From NCBI RefSeq assembly GCF_042427575.1, contig NZ_JBHMFD010000012.1, forward strand, positions 186,001 to 250,000: a stretch of DNA of 64,000 nucleotides, read 5' to 3'. The stretch comes from Bergeyella porcorum (GTDB taxonomy: Bacteria > Bacteroidota > Bacteroidia > Flavobacteriales > Weeksellaceae). A program made the position numbers and the translations under genes. Each line of letters starts with the position of its first letter. Position 1 is the stretch's first letter. The notes beneath the pieces were generated by a model. That model saw only the letters and a program-made list of their open reading frames with translations. It was not told where the DNA came from and ran no database searches. This document shows, one piece after another, positions 43,616 to 52,321 of the stretch.

Positions 43616-45454
43616 TTACTCTCCTGCAATGATTTGATGCAAGGCAATTCTAAGCGTTTCCAGCTGGGCTTTCTTTTCATCAATCTTACTGTAAGTATCA
43701 GCTAAGAGAGGATTTTCACGAGATGGGTTGCTGAAAAAGCCGAGGTTGTTTTCCAAGGTGGTAATTTCCGCTTCCAAATCGGTGATTTGATTTTTAATTT
43801 TTCTTGCCTTATCGGTGATTTGACTTTCAGAGAGGTTTTCATCTTTGAGGTCAAACTCGGTGGCTTTATTCAGTTTTAATTTTTCTTTTAAGGTTTTATT
43901 AAACTCAGTATTGATGCCTATTTTATCCTTTGGAACTTTTCCTATGGCGTTCCATTGGGCTTTGATGTGGTCTATCTTTTCAAGGCTGTTATCATCTTTA
44001 CCAATGGTTTTTAGCTCTTCCAAAAGGGCTTTTTTCTGTTTAAAATTCTCTTTCCAATTGTCCCCCGAAGTGGCATTCTTACTTCTATAATTGTCAAAAA
44101 AAGTATTGCACGCATCGCGGAACTCGCACCAGATTTTATTGGCTTGGTTTCTTGGTACGTGTCCTATGTTTTTCCAATCGTCTTGAAGTTTTTTGAAGAG
44201 TGGCACCATTGTATCCCAATCTTCAGAGTGCATATTGTCTTTGGCTACTTCTATCAGTTTGCTTTTCTCTACAAGGTTAGAGATTTGATTGCCTTTTAGG
44301 TTTTTGTAGAAGTTGTTTTTAGTGGTATTAAAGTTTCTCAAAGTTTGTTTGAAATCATTCCAGTTTTGGGTAGAAACCTTTCTTGGAACGCTTCCTGTTT
44401 TCAGGAACTCGCTACGCAATTCTTCCACTTTCTTGATGGCATTTTGCCAGAAATTATGGTTAGGCTCTTTATCAGGCGTTGTAAATTGCTTGATTTTCTC
44501 TATGATTTGATTTTTCTTTTCCCAATTGGCGTTGAGTTCCTTCTCTATTGCGGCATTAAGTTCAGATTTTCTCTCGTGGATTTTATTGGAAATTTCTTTA
44601 AACTCTTCCCAAGTCTTATCTCTAAACTCTTCTGCTACGGGTTCTGCTTCTTCCTTCCAAAGTTTGTGGAGGTATTGCAACTCGTTCAATGCTTTTTGAA
44701 CAGGTTCATTGATAAGGGCTTTGGCTCGCTCTATAATGTGTTGTCTTTTTTCAAGATTGTGTGCGTATTCTTGTTCTAGGTAGTCCTTATTAAGATCTAG
44801 TATGGCATAGAACTGATTGAGATGGTGGAAGTAGTCGTTATTCAAAATTTTGAATTTAGCTTTTGCTACTTGCCCTGCATTAGCCCACGCTTCTTTTATA
44901 GCTCTAATTTCTTTGAAGTAATTGATGCCTGGCTCTGTATTGGTATAGAGGTGTTTCAGGCGTTCTATGATGTCTTGTCTCTCTGTGAGATTTTCAGCTT
45001 GTTGCTCTTCTTGCAGTTTGAGGAAGTCATCGTGTTTTTCTTTGAAAATATGGATAAGCCCCGATAGTTTTGAAAGTAGCGGATGCTCCCATTGAAAGTG
45101 TTCTTCAGTGTTGCCAGCTTCTACAAAATCGTGTTTCTTATCCTCGGTTTCTTCGTGGATTTTTTGGGTAGCCAGATGTTTCAGTTGGTTGAATAGTTTG
45201 TATTGTTCCCCTGCATTCTCGGTATTGATGATGCGTTCCATCTCGGCAACCACCTGCTCTACAGAGCGGGTATCGGTGGTATGGTCCAGCGTTTCTTCCT
45301 CTTCCTCTGTATGGTCGGTAGTATAGGACTCCACCACAGGAGAGGCAGGTTCAGCATTGTTTTTTTTGGAATGTTCTACCGCATTTTGAGGTTGGCTTTC
45401 TGCGGTTTTGGGTTGTAATTCTTGGCTTTCAGGATTAGAGTGTTCCGTAATCAT
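43616..45454 (-). CDS. DUF349 repeat protein
   Basis: 612 residues with several DUF349 repeats (roughly 130-560), each a helical unit with the W-x-x-(I/A)G motif: WANAGQVAKAKF, FLKTGSVPRKVS, WKNIGHVPRNQA, WNAIGKVPKDKI. An acidic Gln/Glu/Thr-rich N-terminus (about 1-110) and a C-terminal coiled coil (about 555-612, ITDLEAEITTLENN) flank them. DUF349 proteins are abundant in Bacteroidetes and of unknown function. No membrane segment. Confidence 0.92.
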   Translation of the reverse strand: MITEHSNPESQELQPKTAESQPQNAVEHSKKNNAEPASPVVESYTTDHTEEEEETLDHTTDTRSVEQVVAEMERIINTENAGEQYKLFNQLKHLATQKIHEETEDKKHDFVEAGNTEEHFQWEHPLLSKLSGLIHIFKEKHDDFLKLQEEQQAENLTERQDIIERLKHLYTNTEPGINYFKEIRAIKEAWANAGQVAKAKFKILNNDYFHHLNQFYAILDLNKDYLEQEYAHNLEKRQHIIERAKALINEPVQKALNELQYLHKLWKEEAEPVAEEFRDKTWEEFKEISNKIHERKSELNAAIEKELNANWEKKNQIIEKIKQFTTPDKEPNHNFWQNAIKKVEELRSEFLKTGSVPRKVSTQNWNDFKQTLRNFNTTKNNFYKNLKGNQISNLVEKSKLIEVAKDNMHSEDWDTMVPLFKKLQDDWKNIGHVPRNQANKIWCEFRDACNTFFDNYRSKNATSGDNWKENFKQKKALLEELKTIGKDDNSLEKIDHIKAQWNAIGKVPKDKIGINTEFNKTLKEKLKLNKATEFDLKDENLSESQITDKARKIKNQITDLEAEITTLENNLGFFSNPSRENPLLADTYSKIDEKKAQLETLRIALHQIIAGE

Positions 45455-45560
45455 AGCAACTTAATTTTAAGTTCTCGTTTCAGTTCAAATATCGGTGCAA
45501 ACTTAGGTTTGCTAAAAATCGCAATAAATATAAAGATTTTATTTTAAACCTACCAAAAAA

Positions 45561-46292
45561 TCATTTAAAATTCCAAATTTCCCAAGCTTTTTCTGCTTGT
45601 TGCTCTAGCATAAAGAAACCATTGCAGCATTTTGCACCTTGCTGTGCGGCTCTCAGGAGAAATTCGGTCTGATTGGGATTGTAGATTAAATCTATCACCA
45701 GATGCTGGTGGGTAAGTTGTTCAAAAGGGAAGTGGAGACAGTCTTTTACATTGGGAAAAGTGCCTACAGGTGTACATTGTATAATGATGGGGCTAGTGGC
45801 TACCCACTCTTTGGGGAGGGTTTCAAAATTAGGTTCAGAGGTTCTGGTAACGACACGGAGAGGGATTTTATGTTTCTCCAAAACAAACTTCACCGCTTTG
45901 GCTGCTCCGCCGTTTCCTAAAATTAAAGCTTGGGTATGAGTCTCTTTTTTGTGCAAGAGTAAGGTTTGTTCAAATCCGAAAGCATCGGTATTATAACCAA
46001 TGCGTTTGCCGTTTTTGATGAGCACTGTATTTACAGCTTGGATGTATTGGGCTTCTTCATTGAGCTCATCTAAGTAAGGGATAATCTGCTCCTTGTATGG
46101 AATGGTAACATTGAAGCCTTTGAGCGTAGGGTCTTTTAGTAGATTTTGAATTTCGTCTATGGATGGTAAATCAAAGGTATGGTAGCTGTGATTTTTAAGG
46201 AATAGTTTTCTGAATTTTTCGGTGAAATATTTTTCAGAAAAGGAGTACGAGATATTTTTTCCTATCAATCCGAATTTTATGATGTCTTCCAT
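45561..46292 (-). CDS. aroE: Shikimate dehydrogenase
   Basis: NADPH-dependent step of aromatic amino-acid synthesis, 243 residues (slightly short, as usual in this group). Substrate site GLIGKNISYSFS (about 7-18), catalytic Lys region FNVTIPYKEQIIP (about 58-70), GYNTDAFGFEQ, and the Rossmann loop ILGNGGAAKAV (about 122-132). All key residues appear present. Transcribed with or just upstream of the DUF349 gene (106-bp gap). Confidence 0.93.
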   Translation of the reverse strand: MEDIIKFGLIGKNISYSFSEKYFTEKFRKLFLKNHSYHTFDLPSIDEIQNLLKDPTLKGFNVTIPYKEQIIPYLDELNEEAQYIQAVNTVLIKNGKRIGYNTDAFGFEQTLLLHKKETHTQALILGNGGAAKAVKFVLEKHKIPLRVVTRTSEPNFETLPKEWVATSPIIIQCTPVGTFPNVKDCLHFPFEQLTHQHLVIDLIYNPNQTEFLLRAAQQGAKCCNGFFMLEQQAEKAWEIWNFK

Positions 46293-46312
46293 ATTGTACG
46301 GGTATTGCTAAA

Positions 46313-46340
46313 AAATGGCCGAAGCAAACTTCGACCATTT
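46313..46340 (-). terminator. Terminator of the T9SS nuclease gene
   Basis: AAATGGTCGAAG pairs with CTTCGGCCATTT on the minus strand and is followed by TTT/AGC; the T run is part of the stem's continuation. Confidence 0.8.
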
Positions 46341-46354
46341 CCTTATTTAAGTAA

Positions 46355-48124
46355 TTATTCTATGATGAATTTCGCAGTGCTATTGCCTGCTTTCAAGATG
46401 TAAACGCCTTTTTGAAGTTGTTTCACTTGGATAGCATTGTTAGATTTTGATGCCTTGTCCACAGTCTGAACTAGCTGTCCTGCGGTATTGTAGATTTCCA
46501 CTTTTACCGTTTCCTGAAGCCCAGATAGATAAAGTGTTCCGTTTTTTACGGGATTAGGCGTGATGCTCAGTTTCTTATAATTGCTTACTTCATTGGTGCT
46601 TAGGTTATTATAGCAAGTCCAAGAAAGGTCGTCCAAAGAAACGCGTTCTTTTGTTGAGGTGTTTTTCAACTCTAATGTGAAGTTTCCTTCTACATTAATG
46701 TTTTCTAAACGCTGGGTAGTAGCCGTTGCATTATAGTCTAAGAAACCTTTGGATACACCATTGACTAAAACTTCAAATCTTCCTGATGAGCCACTAAATT
46801 CTCTTTTTAAAACCACGGAAAGCGAACCAATACCTCCAGAAATATTAGAAGATGTAAGTGAACCATTTCTAATGGTAATGGCCCTTCCATTGATGCTAAG
46901 GTCTGTTCTGGCATCTGTAGCAGTCCAAGTGATATTGTTATTGCTCCAAGTTCTGGTGGTATAGCTAGAATTGACAGTTGGGATAGTTTCAAAATTTTCT
47001 GTGCCACAAGTAGCTGTGGTAGGAGGAACTGGCGTTCCTGCCAATGTAGTGGCTGTTACAGCATTACTGAATGATGAAATATTACCCGCTGCATCTTTTG
47101 CTCTTACCTTGAAAGTGTATGAGGTTTGTGGTGATAGTCCTGTTACATTATAGCTGGGTTGTGCAGAAGTGCCTTTCAGAACATCATCTACAAAAATGTC
47201 ATAGACTAAAACAGCTACATTATCCGTAGAAGCAGTCCAATTAAGCTGAACGGATGAAGAGGAGATAATATTGGTGGCTAGATTGGTAGGGATAGATGGC
47301 GCTTCGGTATCGTTAGAAGAATTGCCCCATACCAATGCGACAAACTCTGGGTGGTCTACATAAGGATTTCTATTCCCTTGAAAATTGTATCCTGCATTAT
47401 TTCTTACACGCTCTCTTTCGGAAACAGGGTCTTGAGCGTTCCACTGAAGGAGCATCGGTAGAGCCCAATTGCTCACCCCTGGATAGGCTTGATTTCCAAA
47501 CATTGCAAAAGAAACGCCACCTAGATTTTTCTCATATCGCGTAGCGAAATAAAGTATAATTCTGGCAACATCACCTTTAAACTCATCAATAGGTTCAAAC
47601 ATTGTTCCGCTATAGCCGCTAACATCAGAAGCTCCTATTTTAGAACCATTACGAGAGGTCCAAGTTGCATTTTTTACATTACCAAAAACATAACTTTTTC
47701 TTTGGTTGTTTACATAGCCATCTGTAGGAATTACTTGATAGAAATCGTTTTTCATAATTCCCAAGTTCAATGTACTTTGAGGAACCATATGCTCACGATT
47801 GAAGCAATCGCCTTCACCACCATAGTTTCCGCATCTAGGACCGCTTGGGCGGAAGTTATAAGGGTCAGCACCACTAGGATTTTCTGAATAAATGTCTAAG
47901 ATGGTACCATCATTTTCATAAAAATTATCAATATCTCCCGCTGCGTAGCCCGTATAGAGAGCACCATAGCCTCGGTCTCTATGACCACTGGTGATGATTT
48001 CGCTAAGTTTTGTTTTTAGAGTAGCTCCTGTAAGTCCGTCGGTACCATTATAATAGCCCGCTGGAGTCTGAGCGAAAATCTGAAATCCCAAGAGGGACAA
48101 CATTAAAAAAGATAATTTCTTCAT
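46355..48124 (-). CDS. T9SS-exported endonuclease I with fibronectin domain
   Basis: 589 residues from the ATG at 48124 (MKKLSFLMLSLLGFQIFAQ), signal peptide cleaved after FAQ. Endonuclease I domain (about 22-270) with CFNREHMVPQS (catalytic His112 region) and DFYQVIPTDGYVNNQRK. A fibronectin type III domain follows (about 275-365), then a beta-sandwich segment (about 370-510), and a C-terminal T9SS sorting domain (NPVKNGTLYLSG, VYILKAGNSTAKFIIE). It is thus a secreted nuclease exported by the machinery that PorX/PorT serve. The longer reading frame upstream overlaps the permease gene and is not used. Confidence 0.92.
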   Translation of the reverse strand: MKKLSFLMLSLLGFQIFAQTPAGYYNGTDGLTGATLKTKLSEIITSGHRDRGYGALYTGYAAGDIDNFYENDGTILDIYSENPSGADPYNFRPSGPRCGNYGGEGDCFNREHMVPQSTLNLGIMKNDFYQVIPTDGYVNNQRKSYVFGNVKNATWTSRNGSKIGASDVSGYSGTMFEPIDEFKGDVARIILYFATRYEKNLGGVSFAMFGNQAYPGVSNWALPMLLQWNAQDPVSERERVRNNAGYNFQGNRNPYVDHPEFVALVWGNSSNDTEAPSIPTNLATNIISSSSVQLNWTASTDNVAVLVYDIFVDDVLKGTSAQPSYNVTGLSPQTSYTFKVRAKDAAGNISSFSNAVTATTLAGTPVPPTTATCGTENFETIPTVNSSYTTRTWSNNNITWTATDARTDLSINGRAITIRNGSLTSSNISGGIGSLSVVLKREFSGSSGRFEVLVNGVSKGFLDYNATATTQRLENINVEGNFTLELKNTSTKERVSLDDLSWTCYNNLSTNEVSNYKKLSITPNPVKNGTLYLSGLQETVKVEIYNTAGQLVQTVDKASKSNNAIQVKQLQKGVYILKAGNSTAKFIIE

Positions 48125-48192
48125 TCTATTATAAATTTGAAATAGGAGGACAAAGTTACAATAGAAAAATGACTTGAAAGCTAAATTTAATG

Positions 48193-49395
48193 TTAAAAAA
48201 TATGAGATTTGTTCACCTTTGAGAATATCCAAGAAACTAAAATACCAAATGCTAAAGCTAAACAAGCAACAATGCAGTAGTTAAACACGGTGATTTTTAC
48301 AGGGAAAGGTAGATTAACCCCCGCCTGGAAAAGGTTGGTCTGTATCTGAAAATAGCACATTAGGGTTCCAATTACCAATCCCAATACAATCCCAGTGAAT
48401 ACAATGAGAATCCCTGTATAGAAATAAATATTGCGAAGCCTTCTGATGGGAAAGCCTAATGAAATCAGAGATTTGGCTTGTTCTTTTTTATCCAGCTGAA
48501 GGATGATGATGGCACCAGCAAGGTTGAAAGTTGTGATGAAAATTACCAAAGCAAAAATGAAGTAAATCATCAGTTTTTCGGTGTTAATCATTTTCCAAAA
48601 TGCGGCATTTTCTTCTGCCTTGGTTTTGATGATGTAGTCTTTGCCCAGTTTTTCGGAGAGTACTTTTTGTACTTTATCGGTATCCTTAGTATTTTTTAGT
48701 TTGATAACAATTTGATAAGCCTCTTTTTTTTGCAGGTGAAGTAGCTCTTGGGCAAGTTCTAGCGGTGCGATGATGTAGTTGCTAAGTTGCTCATTATTGG
48801 GGGCAAAAACTCCCGTAGCGTAGATGTCTTTTTTGGTGAAAATATCAGTTTCAGAAGAGATGATGCCTGTGCCTGCTTTGGGCATATAGAGAACGGCTGC
48901 ATCTATACTATCGCCTACGGGAAGAGAAAGGCGACTGCTGAGTCCGTTTTCTACAATGACTTCGTTACTGTATTCAAAACCGGGATAGCTACCGAAAAAA
49001 ATACTTTTATCAATAGGATTAACCTGTGTGTATGCAGAATCTACCCCTCTTAGGTAAGCAATCTCTCCCACATCCCCATAGTTGATATAGACTTTTTCTT
49101 CAATAATTTTTGAAAAGTTTTGAATTTCGTCTTGCTGTTTCAGTTGCAGGGTGAGTCGGTCTATGTTTTTAAGGCTTTTCCCTGAATTGCTGTATATGGT
49201 AAGGTCTGCGTGGAGGTTGGCAATCATTTCCTTGTTCATATCTTCTAAACCAGAGAATACCGAAATGATGATGAACATTGCCGCTACAGCAGTAGTCATA
49301 GCAAAGGCTGCCAGCCAAGTGATAAAGGTAACTGCAGAGCTTCCTTTCTTGGCGAGTAAATATCTTTTGGCGATGTAAAATGCTGTATTGCCCAC
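48193..49395 (-). CDS. LolE/FtsX-type ABC permease
   Basis: 400 residues from a GTG at 49395 (MGNTAFYIAKRYLLAKKGSSA). One N-terminal membrane helix (about 22-45), a large periplasmic MacB-type domain (about 46-270), and three C-terminal helices (about 272-390; YFIFALVIFITTFNLAGAIIIL). It resembles the lipoprotein-releasing permease LolC/E. No ATPase (LolD) is adjacent. It begins 9 bp after rbfA, so it shares that message. Confidence 0.9.
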   Translation of the reverse strand: MGNTAFYIAKRYLLAKKGSSAVTFITWLAAFAMTTAVAAMFIIISVFSGLEDMNKEMIANLHADLTIYSNSGKSLKNIDRLTLQLKQQDEIQNFSKIIEEKVYINYGDVGEIAYLRGVDSAYTQVNPIDKSIFFGSYPGFEYSNEVIVENGLSSRLSLPVGDSIDAAVLYMPKAGTGIISSETDIFTKKDIYATGVFAPNNEQLSNYIIAPLELAQELLHLQKKEAYQIVIKLKNTKDTDKVQKVLSEKLGKDYIIKTKAEENAAFWKMINTEKLMIYFIFALVIFITTFNLAGAIIILQLDKKEQAKSLISLGFPIRRLRNIYFYTGILIVFTGIVLGLVIGTLMCYFQIQTNLFQAGVNLPFPVKITVFNYCIVACLALAFGILVSWIFSKVNKSHIF

Positions 49396-49404
49396 AGAAT
49401 AAAA

Positions 49405-49767
49405 TTATAGAATAGGATTATCCCCGAGTCCTTTCAGCTCTCGTTCCAATTTCTCTACATCATCTAAAGTGGTATCCAGATAAAACTGCAAGTCTGGAAT
49501 GATGCGTACTTGTTTTGCCATTTTCTGACCAATGAAGTGGCGGTATTGGGATTTATGAGCTTCTATCTCTTTCATAATAGGCTGGCGAAACTCCTGTGGG
49601 AAGATGCTGAGGTAGATTTTAGCAATCCCCAAATCGGCGGTTACCTTCACATCAGAAACGCTCACAAGAAAGTTTTGTGGGCTATCTGCGGCTTGCTTAC
49701 GAAAAAGCTCGGCAAAATCTTCGTGGATAATTTGTGCTACTTTTCTTTGTCTATTGCTTTCATTCAT
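49405..49767 (-). CDS. rbfA: Ribosome-binding factor A
   Basis: 120 residues, KH-type fold: RKVAQIIHEDFAELF (about 6-20), LVSVSDVKVTADLGIAKIYLSIFP, and RIIPDLQFYLDTTLDD near the C-terminus. It matures the 30S subunit. The -7 box TAAATTTG on the minus strand (49772-49779) ends four bases before the ATG, so the mRNA is probably leaderless. First gene of the rbfA-permease pair. Confidence 0.95.
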   Translation of the reverse strand: MNESNRQRKVAQIIHEDFAELFRKQAADSPQNFLVSVSDVKVTADLGIAKIYLSIFPQEFRQPIMKEIEAHKSQYRHFIGQKMAKQVRIIPDLQFYLDTTLDDVEKLERELKGLGDNPIL

Positions 49768-49771
49768 ACTG

Positions 49772-49779
49772 CAAATTTA
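49772..49779 (-). promoter_or_regulatory. -7 box of rbfA, leaderless
   Basis: The minus strand reads TAAATTTG-CAGT-ATG: the consensus box, a 4-base gap and the start codon. Confidence 0.5.
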
Positions 49780-49780
49780 G

Positions 49781-49788
49781 TATTTTTG
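49781..49788 (+). promoter_or_regulatory. -7 box of mce
   Basis: TATTTTTG on the plus strand, divergent from the rbfA box and one base away from it. The mce ATG follows 40 bp later. Confidence 0.5.
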
Positions 49789-49828
49789 TTTTAATCTATT
49801 ATTTAAATCTTAAAATATTGATTTCATT

Positions 49829-50227
49829 ATGAAAATAGAACATTTGGGCATTGCTGTAAAATCTTTAGGTTTTTCAGATGATTTGTTTGAAAGACTTTTG
49901 GGAAAGCCAAATTATAAACAAGAAACAGTGGAAAGGGAAGGGGTAACGACTTCTTTCTACGAAGTGGGAGAAAGTAAGATAGAACTTTTGGAAGCCACGA
50001 AGGAAGATAGTCCCATCGCTAAGTTTATAGAGAAGCGAGGGGAAGGTATTCACCATATTGCCTTTGGGGTGGAAAATCTTTTGGAAGAAATTGATAGACT
50101 GAAAAAAAATGGTTTTGAATTTATCTCCGAAGAGCCCAAGGAAGGTGCTGATAATAAGATGGTTGTTTTTCTACATCCTAAGACTACGAATGGTGTGCTG
50201 GTAGAACTTTGTCAAGAAAAGCCATAA
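49829..50227 (+). CDS. mce: Methylmalonyl-CoA epimerase
   Basis: 132-residue VOC-fold metalloenzyme. EHLGIAVKSL (first metal His near residue 5), EREGVTTSFYEVGESKIELLEA, HHIAFGVENL (His near residue 80) and the terminal GVLVELCQ (Glu ligand) are all present. It interconverts (R)- and (S)-methylmalonyl-CoA in propionate metabolism. The mutase genes are not in this window. Confidence 0.9.
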   Translation: MKIEHLGIAVKSLGFSDDLFERLLGKPNYKQETVEREGVTTSFYEVGESKIELLEATKEDSPIAKFIEKRGEGIHHIAFGVENLLEEIDRLKKNGFEFISEEPKEGADNKMVVFLHPKTTNGVLVELCQEKP

Positions 50228-50254
50228 AATATTTTGTAATTCACGAAAAAGTAT

Positions 50255-50262
50255 TATTTTTG
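50255..50262 (+). promoter_or_regulatory. -7 box of tRNA-Met
   Basis: TATTTTTG with TTTG at 50233-50236 upstream (22 bp start to start) and the tRNA 30 bp downstream. Confidence 0.5.
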
Positions 50263-50292
50263 CAAACCAATTGTAAGGAACTAAAAGTTTCT

Positions 50293-50366
50293 GGTCCTAT
50301 AGCTCAGTTGGTTAGAGCACCTGACTCATAATCAGGTGGTCCCTGGTTCGAGCCCAGGTGGGACCA
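50293..50366 (+). tRNA. tRNA-Met (CAT)
   Basis: Cloverleaf: acceptor GGTCCTA/TGGGACC, D arm with AGCTCAGTTGGTTAGAGC, anticodon stem CCTGA/TCAGG with loop CTCATAA (anticodon CAT), T arm CCTGG-TTCGAGC-CCAGG, discriminator A. CCA is not encoded. The CAT anticodon could also mark tRNA-Ile2 (lysidine-modified) or initiator Met; the acceptor pairing (G1-C72) excludes a typical initiator, and I favour elongator Met. Confidence 0.92.
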
Positions 50367-50374
50367 CGGTTTTT

Positions 50375-50407
50375 AATCCATTCGTAGAAATACGGATGGA
50401 TTTTTTT
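50375..50407 (+). terminator. Terminator after tRNA-Met
   Basis: AATCCATTCGTA pairs with TACGGATGGATT (one G-T pair) across a 4-base loop, followed by seven T. Confidence 0.92.
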
Positions 50408-50457
50408 GTTTTTATAATGCTGAATTGAAACGGACTCTAAGTTTTGCAACCTTGCAA

Positions 50458-50492
50458 TTTGGTATGGGATTGGGGAAAGCTGTTTATCTTTG
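50458..50492 (+). promoter_or_regulatory. Promoter of the L,D-transpeptidase gene
   Basis: TTTG at 50458-50461 and TATCTTTG at 50485-50492 (27 bp start to start) with the ATG at 50518. It rules out the longer reading from 50425. Confidence 0.65.
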
Positions 50493-50517
50493 TAGCATCA
50501 AAATCAAACGACTAACT

Positions 50518-51105
50518 ATGCAAAAAACCATCATATTTCTTATTACTTTATTGTTGTTTTCAGGTTGCAAGAGGAGGGAAGTATATCCAGAGCCAGAGAG
50601 GGATTACACCACTTTTACGCAGGAAGCCAAGCAGTTTGCACAGTACAACAGGCTTTCTAATGAGTTTTATATTTTGGTGGATATGTCTGTGCATTCTGGG
50701 AAGAAGCGGATGTTTGTTATCAATTTTGCAGATGGCAGCATTAGGGACGCTTTTCTCACCACTCACGGTATGGGCTGTGGCTCTTCTGATGGTGATGTGA
50801 GGTTTAGCAATACCCCAGAAAGCCATTGCTCTTCCAAAGGGAAATATATCTTGGGTACGCAAAAAGTATATAGCCCAGGCTACCGATACAAGTATATAAT
50901 GTATGGCAAAGAGGCGAGCAATAGCAATGCAGTGGTGAGAAATGTAGTGTTTCACCCTTGGAGCATTGTCCCCGATGAGGAAACTTATCCCAATGGCATT
51001 GCCCAAAGCTGGGGGTGTCCCGCTGTTTCAGAAAAGGCTTTTAATACAATAGATGGTTATCTTCAAAGTACCAACGGAAGGGTATTGCTTTGGATTATAG
51101 ATTAG
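50518..51105 (+). CDS. Lipoprotein L,D-transpeptidase (YkuD-like)
   Basis: About 195 residues from the ATG at 50518 (MQKTIIFLITLLLFSGCKRR), lipoprotein signal with lipobox Cys17. The catalytic domain (about 50-190) contains YILVDMSVHSGKKRMFVIN, NVVFHPW (His146) and the active-site QSWGCPAV (Cys167), the murein L,D-transpeptidase pattern of the DUF-type YkuD_2 family. It would crosslink peptidoglycan or attach proteins to it from the periplasm. Single gene. Confidence 0.88.
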   Translation: MQKTIIFLITLLLFSGCKRREVYPEPERDYTTFTQEAKQFAQYNRLSNEFYILVDMSVHSGKKRMFVINFADGSIRDAFLTTHGMGCGSSDGDVRFSNTPESHCSSKGKYILGTQKVYSPGYRYKYIMYGKEASNSNAVVRNVVFHPWSIVPDEETYPNGIAQSWGCPAVSEKAFNTIDGYLQSTNGRVLLWIID

Positions 51106-51210
51106 TTCTGTCTAAAATCAAATAGTTTTTTTGAAAAAAAATATTTTTTAGGGTATTATTTTGTTAATTTTTATGAAAATCTAACATAGTTATATCTGAA
51201 TAAAAACCCC

Positions 51211-51399
51211 GAAGTTTCCCCCGTGATGAAACGGCAAAAAATCATTTGCCCGAAGCTTCCCCCGCAGTGAAATGAGGTTTGAGCAATTCCCCGAAGCTTC
51301 CCCCGAGGTGAAATGAGCTTTGGGAAATTCCCCGAAGCTTCCCCCGCAGTGAAATGAGCTTTGAGCAATTTCCCGAAGTTTCCCCCGAAGTAAAACGGC
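51211..51399. repeat. 41-bp phased tandem repeat array (about 4.6 units)
   Basis: GAAG(C/T)TTCCCCC recurs at 51211, 51252, 51293, 51334 and 51375, each exactly 41 bp apart, with AGTGAAAT-type ends halfway in. It lies between the L,D-transpeptidase stop and the terminator of the converging lipoprotein gene. Open frames in all three minus-strand phases are by-products, not genes. Confidence 0.9.
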
Positions 51400-51410
51400 T
51401 AATAGAAAAT

Positions 51411-51434
51411 AAAAAACCACGAGCCAACGCCCGT
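51411..51434 (-). terminator. Terminator of the 51459 lipoprotein gene
   Basis: On the minus strand ACCACGGGCGTTGGC pairs with its CGTGGT partner and is followed by six T. Confidence 0.8.
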
Positions 51435-51458
51435 GGTAAATATCAATTGAGATGGATA

Positions 51459-51908
51459 TTATCTTGTGAAGACATAAGTATGAATGTCGTCTACACCATC
51501 ATTGTTATAATCATAGTTTTCAACCACAACCTCCAATTCTTTATCAGTAAGTTTTAGAACATCTGTAGTGGCATCATCATTACTTGAAGTAATGGATAGT
51601 TTTTTGGTAGTAGCATCGTAAGAATAAATACCCGTCTCAGTGCCGTCTTCTACGCAGGTATTATTACTGTCCGTATAGAAAGTATAGGATGTTTTTTTAT
51701 CAGAAGTAAAAACCATAGTGCCTTTAGCTTCACAGGCAGTTGCTGGTTCCTCACTAATGATAGTTTTTTTGTCTTTTCCACTATAGACAACATATTTACT
51801 ATATTTCCAAGTTCCTACAATAGAAGGCTCTGTAGTGGTGTTGTCATCATCTCTTTTACACGCTGTAAGGCTGAGGGCAGCCATAGAAAATAAAATTAAA
51901 TTTCTCAT
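51459..51908 (-). CDS. Lipocalin-like lipoprotein
   Basis: 149 residues with a lipobox (LSLTAC, Cys near residue 17), then a Thr/Asp-rich linker and a small barrel (about 28-149): SIVGTWKYSKYVVY, GTMVFTSDKKTSYTFYT, TGIYSYDATTKKLSITS. The GTW start is typical of Bacteroidetes lipocalin-like lipoproteins. Two Cys (ATACEAKG and NNTCVEDG) may form a disulfide. The ligand is unknown. It converges on the 41-bp repeat array. Confidence 0.75.
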   Translation of the reverse strand: MRNLILFSMAALSLTACKRDDDNTTTEPSIVGTWKYSKYVVYSGKDKKTIISEEPATACEAKGTMVFTSDKKTSYTFYTDSNNTCVEDGTETGIYSYDATTKKLSITSSNDDATTDVLKLTDKELEVVVENYDYNNDGVDDIHTYVFTR

Positions 51909-52121
51909 TTGTTAAATATTTAAAACTTTTTGCAAACTAAATAAAAAAAACTCAATCTTGCAAGAGAAAAGTTTATAATAAAGCGAATTTTTAAGAAATA
52001 CCATTTAGATGAATCTAAAACCAATAGATAAAAGCTTTATTTTTCTGAAGCAGATCATTGAAAAATAATAGACTTTTAGCAGAATGCTTTTGGATTTAGC
52101 TCAAATTACTTTTTCACCTTT
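51909..52121. other. Intergenic region with a repeat-associated upstream block
   Basis: No gene. From about 52065 to 52113 the text GACTTTTAGC(A/G)GAAT...TTAGCTCAAATT is shared with 56055-56098, just upstream of the repeat copies at 52122 and 56192, so the duplicated segment is longer than the double hairpin alone. Confidence 0.55.
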
Positions 52122-52250
52122 TAATTTTCAATAGGGTCGGGTTTTAACCCGACTTTTGATATGGTTTTTCCTAAAAGGCTTTAGCCAAATTAAAAAAAAT
52201 CTTGCAGATACCCCATTTCGTATGGTAAATGAAATTATTGCTTACTTAAT
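52122..52250 (+). repeat. Dispersed double-hairpin repeat copy
   Basis: GTCGGGTTTTAACCCGAC, then TTTTTCCTAAAAGGCTTTAG, then a tail ending GAAATTATTGCTTACTTAAT. Its tail abuts the operator at 52257-52272 upstream of the efflux operon. Confidence 0.8.
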
Positions 52251-52256
52251 GTTTTT

Positions 52257-52272
52257 TTTGACAAATGTCAAA
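52257..52272. promoter_or_regulatory. Palindromic operator upstream of the efflux operon
   Basis: TTTGACA-AA-TGTCAAA is a perfect 7-bp dyad with a 2-bp centre, 50 bp before the tolC ATG. It is the sort of site a TetR- or MarR-type repressor would use; no such regulator is adjacent. Binding is inference. Confidence 0.5.
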
Positions 52273-52321
52273 GGATGGCGTGGCGTAAAGAAAGACCTTT
52301 GTGGCTTTAAATCCATCAACA

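Noticed and set aside
44345..44779. 144-codon plus-strand frame within the DUF349 gene
   Set aside because: Antisense to Lys/Glu-rich helices gives Phe/Leu/Ser-rich open frames. There is no independent evidence of coding.
48125..48265. 47-codon N-terminal extension of the endonuclease gene
   Set aside because: It is hydrophobic by chance, overlaps the permease gene's end region, and would bury the proper signal peptide MKKLSFLMLSL.
51171..51427. Three overlapping minus-strand open frames of about 60-75 codons
   Set aside because: They lie within the 41-bp tandem array; frames stay open in all phases because the repeats lack stops. No start context or homology is recognised.
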